This document shows, one piece after another, positions 53,986 to 62,486 of a stretch of DNA of 64,000 nucleotides. Positions within the stretch are counted from its first letter, which is position 1; each line of letters starts with the position of its first letter. Source of the DNA: Conexibacter sp. CPCC 205762 (GTDB taxonomy: Bacteria > Actinomycetota > Thermoleophilia > Solirubrobacterales > Solirubrobacteraceae); contig NZ_JAUTDN010000003.1 in assembly GCF_030646155.1 (NCBI RefSeq), positions 248,001-312,000 of the forward strand, given 5' to 3'. The position numbers and the translations under genes were made by a program. The notes under the pieces are model-generated. The model had not been told where the DNA came from and did not search any database. It saw nothing but the letters and a program-made list of their open reading frames with translations.

Positions 53986-54642
53986 ATGCTTCCATTCGCG
54001 CTCCAAGCCGTCTCCGAATGCCCCGCCCACGCCGACCTGGCGCTGGCGCTCGGCGCCGAGTTCGAGCCGCTCGACGTCGACGCGGCGCAGGCGGAGGTCG
54101 ACGCGCTCGCCGCCGACCTGCTCGAGTACCGCCGCGCCTGCCCCGGCGATCAGCTGAGCGGCGTCGCCGCCACCGTCGCGCAGCGCTTCAGAACGCTGTC
54201 GGAGCCGCAGAGAATCGGCCGCGACAGCGTCCTCGACGACCTGCTGCTGCACCGCGTGCTCGATCGCGACGCCGGCCACGCGCTGCCGCTGACGATCGTC
54301 GCGGTCGAGGCCGGCCGGCGCGTCGGCATACCGCTCGGGATCGTCGGCAGAGGGCGCGAGCAGTACCTCGCCCACGCCGCCTACGCCGATCCGTGCGTCG
54401 CCGACCTCGCCCAGCCGGGCGCGCTGGTCGACCTCGGCGGGCGCGAGGAGGAGCTCGGCTGGCAGTGCGCCCACCAGGTCTCCGCGCTGCTGCTGAACCG
54501 GATCGCGGAGCGCAGCGAGCGGATCGGCCACTTCGCGTGGGCGCTGCAGGCGGCCGAGCTGCGGCTGGCGCTGCCGGCCGGCGGCGAGATGCGCGAGCGG
54601 ATGGAACGCGACCTGCAGCGCGTCCGCGCCCGCCTCAACTAG
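53986..54642 (+). CDS. SirB1-like transglutaminase-fold protein
   Basis: A 218-residue protein related to the SirB1 N-terminal (transglutaminase-like) family. The core LLLHRVLDRDAGHALPLTIVAVEAGRRVGIPLGIVG corresponds to its central helices and strands, read in pieces. The cysteine normally found before the histidine is not evident, so enzymatic activity is doubtful. ATG 53986 or GTG 53977 could be the start. The iron-box-like palindrome just upstream suggests metal-dependent control. Confidence 0.72.
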   Translation: MLPFALQAVSECPAHADLALALGAEFEPLDVDAAQAEVDALAADLLEYRRACPGDQLSGVAATVAQRFRTLSEPQRIGRDSVLDDLLLHRVLDRDAGHALPLTIVAVEAGRRVGIPLGIVGRGREQYLAHAAYADPCVADLAQPGALVDLGGREEELGWQCAHQVSALLLNRIAERSERIGHFAWALQAAELRLALPAGGEMRERMERDLQRVRARLN

Positions 54643-54736
54643 GCCGCCCGCACCGCCGCGCCGCGGCCTCCGCCGGCTCGCCGCACCGCCTGCGGCCGGT
54701 AACCGCAACGCACCGACCGGCGCCCCACGAAGCCCT

Positions 54737-55459
54737 ATGATCGGGCTCGTGGCCAACGTGCGCGGACACACGGCAGACGACTACCTCGAGGCGATCTACG
54801 CGCTCACCTTCCCGGTCGGCGAGTACCGTCCGGCCGACGCGGCGACGCCGATCGCGGCGCGCGTCGCCGACCGCCTCGGCGTCTCGCGCGCGGCGGTCGG
54901 CGAGACGCTCAGACGGCTGGAGGACGAGAACCTCGTCGAGCGGATGCCGAACCGCTGGATCGCGCTCACGCCCGCGGGGCTGGAGCGGGCCGAGCAGGTC
55001 GTCCGCCGCCGCCGGATCGTCGAGCGCTTCCTGTCCGACTTCCTCGACTACGCGCCGAGCGACGTCCACAGCGCCGCCGAGACCGTCGGCGACTCCTTCA
55101 GCGACGAGATGGTCGAGAGACTGCACGAGCGGCTCGGCTACCCGGAGCGCTGCCCGCACGGCTGGCCGGTCGCCCCGCGCGCCGAGCAGGCCGAGAACGA
55201 GCAGCTGCTGACGCTCGCCGAGCTGGACGCCGGCGAGGAGTGCGAGATCGTCCGCGTCGCGAAGGACGACGGCGAGCTGATCGGCTGGCTGTGGCAGGAG
55301 GGCTTCCGCCCCGGCGCCCACGTCCACGTCGAGGACGTGCAGCCGGCGGCCGGCCACCTGCGCGTGCGGATGGCCGGCGGGGAGGGCGACGGCGACGAGC
55401 GGCTGATCGCCGAGAAGGCCGCCCGCAGCCTGTTCGTGCGCCGCGCCGGCGGCGCCTGA
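54737..55459 (+). CDS. DtxR/MntR-family metal-dependent regulator
   Basis: A 240-residue repressor. The winged helix occupies residues 10-75 (DDYLEAIYAL, VADRLGVSRAAVGETLRRLEDENLVER). The dimerisation/metal domain includes DYAPSDVHSAAETVGDSFSDEM, LGYPERCPHGWPV with Cys and His as metal ligands, and a C-terminal FeoA/SH3-like domain (residues 145-240). It binds DNA when loaded with Fe or Mn. An alternative GTG start lies at 54749. A candidate binding site is at 53956. Confidence 0.9.
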   Translation: MIGLVANVRGHTADDYLEAIYALTFPVGEYRPADAATPIAARVADRLGVSRAAVGETLRRLEDENLVERMPNRWIALTPAGLERAEQVVRRRRIVERFLSDFLDYAPSDVHSAAETVGDSFSDEMVERLHERLGYPERCPHGWPVAPRAEQAENEQLLTLAELDAGEECEIVRVAKDDGELIGWLWQEGFRPGAHVHVEDVQPAAGHLRVRMAGGEGDGDERLIAEKAARSLFVRRAGGA

Positions 55460-55469
55460 GCGGGCGCTC

Positions 55470-55487
55470 ACCCCCCGGACCGGGGGT
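55470..55487 (+). terminator. Short G/C hairpin after the dtxR-family gene
   Basis: ACCCCC and GGGGGT arms with a 6-nt spacer directly follow the stop codon. Small and without a U-tract, so only a weak terminator candidate. Confidence 0.4.
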
Positions 55488-55598
55488 TCCCGCCGCCCCG
55501 GTGCCGCAAAATGTCCGGCGCGTGCGCGCGGACTCCCCCGCCATCAGGTAGACCCGTCGCGTCGTTCGCCGTTCCGACTTCATCCGCAAAGGAGCTCC

Positions 55599-56207
55599 AT
55601 GGCCACCGCATCCGCCGCGCCCGCACTGCAGCAGCGCCGCGGTCTCGTCCTCGCCGACGCGATCCCCGGAGCGCTCGTCCGCGACATCCTGCTCGTGCTC
55701 GGCGGCGCCGGTTTCACCGCCCTGATGGCGCAGATCGCGATCCAGATCCCGCCGTCGCCGGTTCCCGTCACCGGTCAGACGCTCGCCGTCGGGCTCGTCG
55801 GCGCCACACTCGGCGCCCGTCGTGGCACCGCCGCGATGCTGCTGTACGCGCTGCTCGGCCTGTTCCTGCCGGTCTACGCCGAGGGCAACTCCGGCTGGCA
55901 CATCATCACCGGCGCCAGCGGCGGCTACATCGTCGGCTTCATCTTCGCGACCGGCGTCGTCGGCTACCTCGCCGAGCGCGGCGCCGACCGCAAGGCGCTG
56001 ACCGCCTTCGTCGCCTTCGTCGCGGCGCAGCTGATCGTCTTCGCCTTCGGCCTCGTCGGCCTCAAGCTGGCCGTCGGCGAGTCGTGGTCGTGGACGATCC
56101 ACAACGGCTTCTCGATCTTCATCGTCGGCGGCATCATCAAGGCGATCGTCGGCGCGATCGTGCTGCCGTCCGCCTGGCAGATCGTCAGACGCGTCGAGAA
56201 GCACTGA
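55599..56207 (+). CDS. bioY: Biotin transporter BioY (ECF-type S component)
   Basis: A 202-residue membrane protein with six helices. Landmarks are ALMAQIAIQIPPSPVPVTGQTL, the ARRGTAAMLLYALLGLFLPVYAEG segment, and GGYIVGFIFATGVVGYLAERG. It captures biotin and works alone or with an ECF energy module (BioM/BioN or EcfAT), none of which is nearby. An AAGGAG ribosome site precedes the ATG. No BirA-type operator was recognised upstream. Confidence 0.93.
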   Translation: MATASAAPALQQRRGLVLADAIPGALVRDILLVLGGAGFTALMAQIAIQIPPSPVPVTGQTLAVGLVGATLGARRGTAAMLLYALLGLFLPVYAEGNSGWHIITGASGGYIVGFIFATGVVGYLAERGADRKALTAFVAFVAAQLIVFAFGLVGLKLAVGESWSWTIHNGFSIFIVGGIIKAIVGAIVLPSAWQIVRRVEKH

Positions 56208-56275
56208 GTCTCAGCAGCCGCCCGCCACGGGCGGCGCGTTGACACGAGGACCGGGCCGGCGGGTATCGTCGGCCC

Positions 56276-56542
56276 ATGTCCTCCACTCCGCACGACCTCG
56301 GCGGCGACTCCACCGCGAGCCCGCGCTCCAGCAGAGACAGAGCGCGGCTGATCGCGGTCGCGATCCTTGGCGTGCTGGCGGCGCTGCTGGCGCTGTTCAA
56401 CCTCAAGACGGTCAAGGTCAGCCTGATATTCGCCTCGGTGAGAATGCCGCTGATCATCCTGATCGTCATCTGCCTGCTGCTCGGCGCCGCGATCGGCGCC
56501 TTCCTGTCGCGCCGCGGCGGCGGCGACAAGCGCCGCGACTGA
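56276..56542 (+). CDS. LapA-domain (DUF1049) small membrane protein
   Basis: An 88-residue protein with a polar N-terminus (about 25 residues), two hydrophobic helices (LIAVAILGVLAALLALFN and MPLIILIVICLLLGAAIGAF) joined by a short turn, and a basic end (RRGGGDKRRD). This is the LapA-domain layout. Function in actinobacteria is unknown. It follows bioY by 68 nt. Confidence 0.82.
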   Translation: MSSTPHDLGGDSTASPRSSRDRARLIAVAILGVLAALLALFNLKTVKVSLIFASVRMPLIILIVICLLLGAAIGAFLSRRGGGDKRRD

Positions 56543-56576
56543 GGCGGCGCGCCGCGCAGGCCGAGCGCTCAGCAGC

Positions 56577-57017
56577 TCAGCCCGGGGCCGGCGCAGCGCC
56601 GGCGAGCAGCGCCTCGACCTCCGCGAGCGGATGGGCCCGCCCCGGCGCGCGCGAGACGATCGCGGCATCGCCGGTGACGAGCGTCGCCCCGGTCTGCTCG
56701 GCGACGGCGACGTAGGCGGCGTCGTAGGCCGACAGGCCCGTCGCCGTCCAGCGCGCGACCTCTGACAGCGGCGGCTCGACGGTCTCGAGGCCGAGCGCGA
56801 ACAGTTCCGCCACGAGCCGGTCGAGCGCATCGGCGGGCCAGCGCCACTTGCGCCCGGCGACGTTGAGCACCTCGTACGCCGTCAGCGGCGGCACGACGAG
56901 CCCGACCTGCCCGCGGTGAAACGCGTCGCGCACCGACGTGGCCTGCGCAGTGAGCGGTTCGTCCTCGGCGCGGATCCAGGCCAGCACGACGTTCGCGTCG
57001 ACCACGAGGTCGATCAC
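56577..57017 (-). CDS. vapC: VapC-type PIN-domain toxin
   Basis: A 146-residue PIN ribonuclease. Acidic residues of the active site are seen in VVDANVVLAW (Asp), YEVLNVAG (Glu), SAYDAAYVAVAE (Asp) and LVTGDAAI (Asp). VapC toxins cleave tRNA or rRNA when freed from VapB. The GTG start overlaps vapB by 4 nt (GTGA), the standard antitoxin-toxin arrangement. Confidence 0.88.
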   Translation of the reverse strand: MIDLVVDANVVLAWIRAEDEPLTAQATSVRDAFHRGQVGLVVPPLTAYEVLNVAGRKWRWPADALDRLVAELFALGLETVEPPLSEVARWTATGLSAYDAAYVAVAEQTGATLVTGDAAIVSRAPGRAHPLAEVEALLAGAAPAPG

Positions 57018-57283
57018 GAGAACCGCTCCAGCCGCTCGTCGCGCGTTCTGCGGACGAGGCTGACGACGTCTTCGTCGGTCGCGTACTCCATCTCGCGGCC
57101 GAGTTGCTGGAGCCGGTCCCACGCGGCGTGGACGGCGGGGTCGGCGCCGGGGCCGAGCTGCGCGTCGAGATCGCGGCGGGCCAGCTCCGAGAGGTACGCG
57201 CTGCGCGTGAGGCCCCGGTCGCCGACCGAACGGTCGATGCGCTTGAGGAGGTTGTCTTCGATTGTCACGAGCACCTTTGCCAT
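57014..57283 (-). CDS. vapB: VapB-type ribbon-helix-helix antitoxin
   Basis: An 89-residue antitoxin. The N-terminal ribbon-helix-helix (VLVTIEDNLLKRIDRSV, TRSAYLSELARRDL) binds the operon promoter; the C-terminal half (YATDEDVVSLVRRTRDERLERF) would wrap the toxin. It is the first gene of the pair. The intergenic region upstream (57284-57426) is shared with the divergent release-factor gene. Confidence 0.87.
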   Translation of the reverse strand: MAKVLVTIEDNLLKRIDRSVGDRGLTRSAYLSELARRDLDAQLGPGADPAVHAAWDRLQQLGREMEYATDEDVVSLVRRTRDERLERFS

Positions 57284-57426
57284 CAGAGCAGGATATCCGG
57301 GACATCTCAAGGGGGCAATGGTGAGATTTTGCAGTCTTGACGGGAAGATGTGGCAGTCTGCGCGACCGCTGTTGCAAAGGAGCGACATCCCGCGGAGCGC
57401 GCGATACTGGTCACGTGGACGATCCG

Positions 57427-57828
57427 ATGGAGATCACGCGCGGGCTGGCGCTGCCGCTCGCGGAGGTGACGTTGCGCGCGAGCCGCTCCTCCGGACCGGG
57501 AGGGCAGCACGCGAACGTGACCGCCTCGCGGATCGAGGCGGTCTTCGACGTCGACGCCTCCGCCACGCTGGAGCCGTGGCAGAAGGAGCGGATCAAGGCG
57601 AGAGCGGGGCCGCGCGTGACGGCCGTCGCGCAGGACGCGCGCAGCCAGCTCGCCAACCGCGAGCTGGCGCTGGAGCGGCTGCAGGCGCGGCTGAGAGCGG
57701 CGATGGTGGTGCCGCGCTCGCGGACCGCGACGAGACCGACGCGCGCGTCGAGAAGGCGTCAGGCGGCCGCCAAGCAGCGCCAGTCGGAGCGCAAGCAGTC
57801 GCGTCAGCGCCCGCGCCACGACGACTGA
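57427..57828 (+). CDS. arfB: Peptidyl-tRNA hydrolase ArfB-like (ribosome rescue factor)
   Basis: A 133-residue codon-independent release factor. The catalytic loop is SRSSGPGGQHANVT with the GGQ motif (about residue 28). The C-terminal basic tail (RTATRPTRASRRRQAAAKQR, KQSRQRPRH) would enter the empty mRNA channel of a stalled ribosome. Length fits ArfB rather than full RF1/RF2. An in-frame GTG at 57415 is a possible alternative start. Confidence 0.9.
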   Translation: MEITRGLALPLAEVTLRASRSSGPGGQHANVTASRIEAVFDVDASATLEPWQKERIKARAGPRVTAVAQDARSQLANRELALERLQARLRAAMVVPRSRTATRPTRASRRRQAAAKQRQSERKQSRQRPRHDD

Positions 57829-57960
57829 GGCCGCGGCCGCATCGCGCGAGCCCGCCGCACGAGCGCCGCGTCGCCGCTCCGCCGGCCGCCCGCGCCCGCC
57901 GCGACCCGCGCCGGCCGCGACCGGCGCCCGACGCCGACACGCCGCGCTAGGGTCGGGCGC

Positions 57961-58308
57961 ATGCGCCGCCTCTTCGGACCACTCTTCATCAGCGCGGGGA
58001 TCCTGCACTTCGCCAAGCCCCGCATGTACGAGGCGATCATGCCCGACTGGCTGCCGGCTCACAGAGAGCTGGTCTACGCCAGCGGCGTCGCCGAGATCGC
58101 CGCCGGCGCGGCGCTGATGCACCCGCGCACGCGCAAGTTCGGCGGGCAGCTCAGCATCGCGACGCTCGTCGCCGTCTTCCCCGCCAACCTGCACATGGCG
58201 CTCAACCCCGAGCGCTATCCGCAGGTGCCCGGCGGGCGCCCCGCGCTGCTGGCGCGGCTGCCGCTGCAGGCGCTGCTGATCGCCTGGGCGCGCGCCGCGT
58301 CACGGTGA
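57961..58308 (+). CDS. DoxX-like membrane protein
   Basis: A 115-residue protein with three to four hydrophobic segments. GPLFISAGILHFAKPRMYEAIMP, YASGVAEIAAGAALMHP and FPANLHMALNPERYP match the DoxX-like/DUF4267-type small membrane proteins common in Gram-positive bacteria. No defined function. Confidence 0.8.
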   Translation: MRRLFGPLFISAGILHFAKPRMYEAIMPDWLPAHRELVYASGVAEIAAGAALMHPRTRKFGGQLSIATLVAVFPANLHMALNPERYPQVPGGRPALLARLPLQALLIAWARAASR

Positions 58309-58520
58309 CAGCTCGCGCGCGGCGTCCGGCGCGCGCGTCATGGTGAAGCGCACGTGTCACGGTGACGCGCGCTCACCCCAGGTTTTGGCCGGCATCCCGG
58401 AATTCAGTGCTATTACATTGAAAAACAGCCGTGGCTCCTGGGCTTTCGTGGCGCATTCACACCAATTTGAGACGTGAATGTCCTTCAGTGGCGTGTGCAC
58501 GTCACCGATGACAGAGGTGA

Positions 58521-60866
58521 ATGGCGACAGCCACGCCCACCTCGCTCCGTGACACGCAGGAGCAGACAGCCGACGATCACGCCGCAGCGGACCATCGCCG
58601 CACCGGCCTGAGCGATGCGGGCAAGCGCCTGCTGGCGTGGATCCCGCGCGGCCACTCGCTGCCCGACGACGTCTGGCGCAAGCGCCACGCCGGCCTGCTG
58701 CTGCTGCTGTGGGCGCACGTGCCGGCCCTCTTCGCCTTCTCGCTCACACAGGGCAACAGCCTCCTCCACTCGCTGCTGGAGATGCTGCCGATCGTCAGCT
58801 GCGCGCTGCTGGCGCACGTCACGAGCCTCAGCCGCAACTGGCGCGCGGCGGCGGTGACGATCGGCCTGCTGACCTGCTCGGCGATCCTCGTCCACCTCTG
58901 GGAGGGGACGATCGAGGCCCACTTCCACTACTTCGTGATGGTCGTCGCGCTGGCCGCCTACGAGGAGTGGTTCCCGTATCTGCTGGCGTTCGCCTACGTC
59001 GTGCTGCAGCACGGTCTGATGGGCGCGATGGACACCAACTCCGTCTACGACCACGGCAGCGGCGACCAGCGCAGCCCGTGGATCTGGGCCGCGATCCACG
59101 GCGGCTTCATCGCCGCGCTCGGCTTCGCCAGCATGGCGACCTGGAACGCGAACGAGTCGGTCCGCCGCCATCTGCGCACGAGCGAACGGCGCTTCCACCG
59201 CGCCTTCGAGGACGCGCCGCTCGGGATGGCGCTGCTGGCCCCCGACGGGCGTCTGCTCGACGTCAACCGCGGCCTGATCCGCAAGACCGGCTACAGCCGC
59301 GAGGAGCTGGGGCAGCTCCACGTCTGGGACCTGTGCGAGGAGCATCTGCGCGTCGAGCACCGCGGCGCGTGGCCGCCGGCCGAGGACGTGCGCGACCTCG
59401 AGTTCGGCTTCGCGCGCAAGGACGGCACCGTCGGCTGGGGCCTCTGGAGCTTCTCGCAGATGCTCGACGACGACGGCACGGTGCAGAACTGGGTGATGCA
59501 GATCCTCGACCTGACCAAGCGCAAGCAGGTCGAGCAGGAGCTGGCCCACAACGCCCACCACGACCCGCTCACCGACCTGCCCAACCGCGTCCAGCTGGCG
59601 ACGCGGCTGCAGGAGGCGCTCGACCGCGGGGCACGCGAGGGCAGAGGCGTCGCCGTCATCTTCGTCGACCTCGACAACTTCAAGGTCATCAACGACTCGC
59701 TCGGCCACGAGGCCGGCGACCGCCTGCTGCGCAACGTCTCAGAGCGGCTGCGGCGGGTGCTGCGGCCGGAGGACCTGCTCGCCCGCTTCGGCGGCGACGA
59801 GCTGGCCGTCTGCATCGAGCACGTCGACGACGCGACGCGCGCGCTCAGAGTCGCCGACCGGATGGCGACGGCGCTGCGGGCGCCGTTCGTGCTCGACGGC
59901 GAGCAGCGCTTCGTCACCGCCAGCTTCGGGATCGCGATCGCCGGCCCGGAGGAGTCCGAGCGCTCGCCGGAGACGCTGCTGCGCGATGCCGACGCCGCGA
60001 TGTACCGCGCGAAGGAGCGCGGCAAGGCGCGCGCCGAGGTCTTCGACACGACGATGCGGCGGCGCGCGGTCGAGCGGCTGGAGCTGGAGAGCGGCCTGCG
60101 CGACGCGCTCACGCGCGGCCAGCTGCACGTCGTCTACCAGCCCGAGGTGTCGCTGGAGAGCGGCCGGATCGTCGCCGTCGAGGCGCTGCTGCGCTGGGAG
60201 CACCCCGTCCACGGCCCGGTCTCGCCGGCGCGCTTCATCCCGATCGCCGAGCAGAGCGGCCTGATCGTCCCGATCGGCGCCTGGGTGCTGCGCGAGGCCT
60301 GCCGCCAGGCGGCGCGCTGGAACGCGCAGCAGGGCGGCGACGGCGTCGTCGTCGCGGTCAACCTGTCGCCGCGCCAGCTCGGCGCGACCGATCTCGCCGC
60401 GACCGTCCGCGGCGCGCTGGAGGGCGCCGGCCTGCCGCCGGACAGGCTCTGCCTGGAGATCACCGAGAGCGCCGTGATGGCCGACCCGGACGCGGCGATC
60501 GAGTCGCTGCACATGCTGAAGGGCCTCGGCGTGAAGCTCGCGATCGACGACTTCGGCGTCGGCTACTCGTCGCTCAGCCACCTGCGCGAGCTGCTGCCGG
60601 TCGACGTGCTGAAGATCGACAGATCGTTCATCGACGGGCTCGTGCTGCGCGGCGAGGACCGCGCGATCGTGACCGCGATCGTCGAGCTGGCGCGCTCGCT
60701 CGGCGTCGACGCGGTCGCCGAAGGCGTCGAGACCGGCGAGCAGGCGGCCGTGCTGCGGCAGATGCGCTGCCACGTCGCCCAGGGCTTCCACTTCGCCAGA
60801 CCGCAGCTGCCGACCGATGTCAGCCAGCTGCTCGACGTCGCGCAGCTCGGCGAGCTGCTGCCCTGA
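58521..60866 (+). CDS. Membrane-anchored PAS-GGDEF-EAL protein
   Basis: A 781-residue c-di-GMP enzyme. About residues 55-200 form five or six helices containing a conserved-looking EGTIEAHFHYFVMV segment, the likely sensory input. A PAS domain (about 222-340) follows, then GGDEF (345-510) with the active loop altered to GGDEL but an intact I-site RPED five residues before it, and EAL (520-770) with EALLRW and DDFGVGYSSL. The EAL half looks active, so phosphodiesterase output may dominate. It is a distant relative of the protein at 12523-14739. Confidence 0.92.
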   Translation: MATATPTSLRDTQEQTADDHAAADHRRTGLSDAGKRLLAWIPRGHSLPDDVWRKRHAGLLLLLWAHVPALFAFSLTQGNSLLHSLLEMLPIVSCALLAHVTSLSRNWRAAAVTIGLLTCSAILVHLWEGTIEAHFHYFVMVVALAAYEEWFPYLLAFAYVVLQHGLMGAMDTNSVYDHGSGDQRSPWIWAAIHGGFIAALGFASMATWNANESVRRHLRTSERRFHRAFEDAPLGMALLAPDGRLLDVNRGLIRKTGYSREELGQLHVWDLCEEHLRVEHRGAWPPAEDVRDLEFGFARKDGTVGWGLWSFSQMLDDDGTVQNWVMQILDLTKRKQVEQELAHNAHHDPLTDLPNRVQLATRLQEALDRGAREGRGVAVIFVDLDNFKVINDSLGHEAGDRLLRNVSERLRRVLRPEDLLARFGGDELAVCIEHVDDATRALRVADRMATALRAPFVLDGEQRFVTASFGIAIAGPEESERSPETLLRDADAAMYRAKERGKARAEVFDTTMRRRAVERLELESGLRDALTRGQLHVVYQPEVSLESGRIVAVEALLRWEHPVHGPVSPARFIPIAEQSGLIVPIGAWVLREACRQAARWNAQQGGDGVVVAVNLSPRQLGATDLAATVRGALEGAGLPPDRLCLEITESAVMADPDAAIESLHMLKGLGVKLAIDDFGVGYSSLSHLRELLPVDVLKIDRSFIDGLVLRGEDRAIVTAIVELARSLGVDAVAEGVETGEQAAVLRQMRCHVAQGFHFARPQLPTDVSQLLDVAQLGELLP

Positions 60867-60875
60867 GCTGCGGCG

Positions 60876-61793
60876 TCAGGCGCCGAGGCCGGCGAGCTGG
60901 CTGACCAGCGTCGCGCCGGAGACACCGGCGTTGACGCGCACGCGGTCGAGCACGAAGCGATCGCCCTCGTCAGGCGAGGCGAGGCCGGGGTTGACGGTCG
61001 TGGCCGCCAGGTAGCCCGCTCGCTCGACCGCCGCCACGACCGCGTCGTCGTATCTGCCGGCCGGGTAGCAGAAGAAGTTGACCGGGACGCCGAAGGCGCG
61101 CTGCAGCCGTCTGCGCGACTGGGCGACCTCTCTCTCCAGCTGGGCGGCGTCGACGGTCGTCAGGTCGGGGTGGTCGATCGTGTGCGAGTCGACCTCCCAG
61201 CCGGCGGCGATCAGTGCTCTCACCTGGCCCGGCGTGAGGCCGTAGGTCGGCTCGTGCAGGTTGCCGACCTTGAGGTTGAGCGTGCCCGGCCAGCCGAGTC
61301 TTCTCAGCACCGGCGCGGCATAGGCGAAGTTGGAGTGGTAGCCGTCGTCGACCGAGATCACGACCGCTCTCGCCGGCAGCGGGCCGCCTCTGTGCCAGAA
61401 GTCCCACACCTCCTGCAGCGTCACGCCGACGTAGCCGGCGGCGTGGAGGGCGTCCATCTGCTCCTGGAACTCCGACGCTCTCACGTACAGGTCGGGGAAC
61501 GGCGCGTTGGCCGGCGGGTCGGTCGTGACGTGGTACATGAGGATCGGGACCGGTCGCGCGGGGCCAGGTCTGCCCATGTCGCGTCTGGCGGTCGGGTCGA
61601 CCGGCGCCGCTCTTCTCGCCGCCGCTCTTCTGGCGGCGGCGGTCGTTCGCGTCGCGCTCGCGTTCGCGCCGGCGGGCGCGTCGTCGCCGCCCTTCACCTG
61701 CGTGACGACCACGACGACGAGCGCCAAGGCGGCGGCGAGCACCAGCAGCGCAACGATGCGCCGGCGCAGGATGTGCGGCGGGACCCCGGACAT
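60876..61793 (-). CDS. Membrane-anchored polysaccharide deacetylase (NodB/CE4)
   Basis: A 305-residue CE4 deacetylase. An N-terminal helix (IVALLVLAAALALVVVVV) anchors or exports it. The catalytic domain (from residue 85) has PILMYHVT, the catalytic/metal SVDDGYHSN, the SHTIDHPDL zinc motif and FFCYPAGRYDD. Such enzymes remove N-acetyl groups from peptidoglycan or exopolysaccharide. The linker is Arg/Ala-rich with several AGA codons in a row. It converges on the c-di-GMP gene and diverges from pcm. Confidence 0.9.
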   Translation of the reverse strand: MSGVPPHILRRRIVALLVLAAALALVVVVVTQVKGGDDAPAGANASATRTTAAARRAAARRAAPVDPTARRDMGRPGPARPVPILMYHVTTDPPANAPFPDLYVRASEFQEQMDALHAAGYVGVTLQEVWDFWHRGGPLPARAVVISVDDGYHSNFAYAAPVLRRLGWPGTLNLKVGNLHEPTYGLTPGQVRALIAAGWEVDSHTIDHPDLTTVDAAQLEREVAQSRRRLQRAFGVPVNFFCYPAGRYDDAVVAAVERAGYLAATTVNPGLASPDEGDRFVLDRVRVNAGVSGATLVSQLAGLGA

Positions 61794-61839
61794 GCGAGAA
61801 GCAGAATGGTGGCAGAGACGGACGGGAAGACCCCTGACC

Positions 61840-62475
61840 ATGGACCCGGCGACCCGCTTGGCGCGCTCGCTGCGGCCGCTGGTGGCGGACCGCCGGGTGC
61901 TCGACGCGATCGCCTCCGTGCCACGCGAGCTGTTCGTCCCCCCGGCCGTGCGCGAGCAGGCCTACGACGACTGCGCGCTGCCGATCGGGCGCGGGCAGAC
62001 GATCTCGCAGCCGCTGATCGTCGCGCGCATGCTGGCGCTGCTGGAGCTGCAGCCGGACGACCGCGTGCTCGACGTCGGCACCGGCTCCGGCTGGCACGCG
62101 GCGCTGCTGTCGCGGCTGGTGGCGCACGTCTGGACGATCGAGCGCCATCCCGGCCTCAGCCGCTGGGCGGCGGCCAACCTGGCGGCCGCCGGGATCGGCG
62201 GCGACGCCGTCACGGTGCTGGAGGGCGACGGCTCGCGGGGCCTGCCGCAGCAGGCGCCGTTCGACGCGATCAACGTCGCCGCGGCGGCGTGGCCCGACCT
62301 GCCGCAGCCGCTCGTCGACCAGCTCGCCGCGGGCGGTCGCCTCGTCGCGCCGGTCGGCGGCGAGGGGCAGCGGCTGGTGCTGCTGGAGCGCAGCGGCGAC
62401 GGCGCCGAGCTGCGGCGGACGCAGCTGGAGCAGGTCCGCTTCGTGCCGCTGGTGGCGGGCGAGGCGGGCGGGTAG
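61840..62475 (+). CDS. pcm: Protein-L-isoaspartate O-methyltransferase
   Basis: A 211-residue PCMT that methylates isoaspartyl residues of damaged proteins with SAM. PRELFVPP, AYDDCALPIGRGQTISQP (substrate loop), VLDVGTGSGWHAALL (SAM motif I) and INVAAAAWPDLPQPLVDQL are in family order. Interestingly two peptidase-E-type genes, which act on isoaspartyl dipeptides, lie at the other end of the window. Start ATG at 61840. Confidence 0.9.
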   Translation: MDPATRLARSLRPLVADRRVLDAIASVPRELFVPPAVREQAYDDCALPIGRGQTISQPLIVARMLALLELQPDDRVLDVGTGSGWHAALLSRLVAHVWTIERHPGLSRWAAANLAAAGIGGDAVTVLEGDGSRGLPQQAPFDAINVAAAAWPDLPQPLVDQLAAGGRLVAPVGGEGQRLVLLERSGDGAELRRTQLEQVRFVPLVAGEAGG

Positions 62476-62486
62476 GGCGGCGTCGC

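Noticed and set aside
58309-58520. Repeated GTCACGGTGAC-like sequences as an attachment site or repeat family.
   Set aside because: Short, imperfect and close to gene ends; no integrase, tRNA gene or second distant copy in the window.
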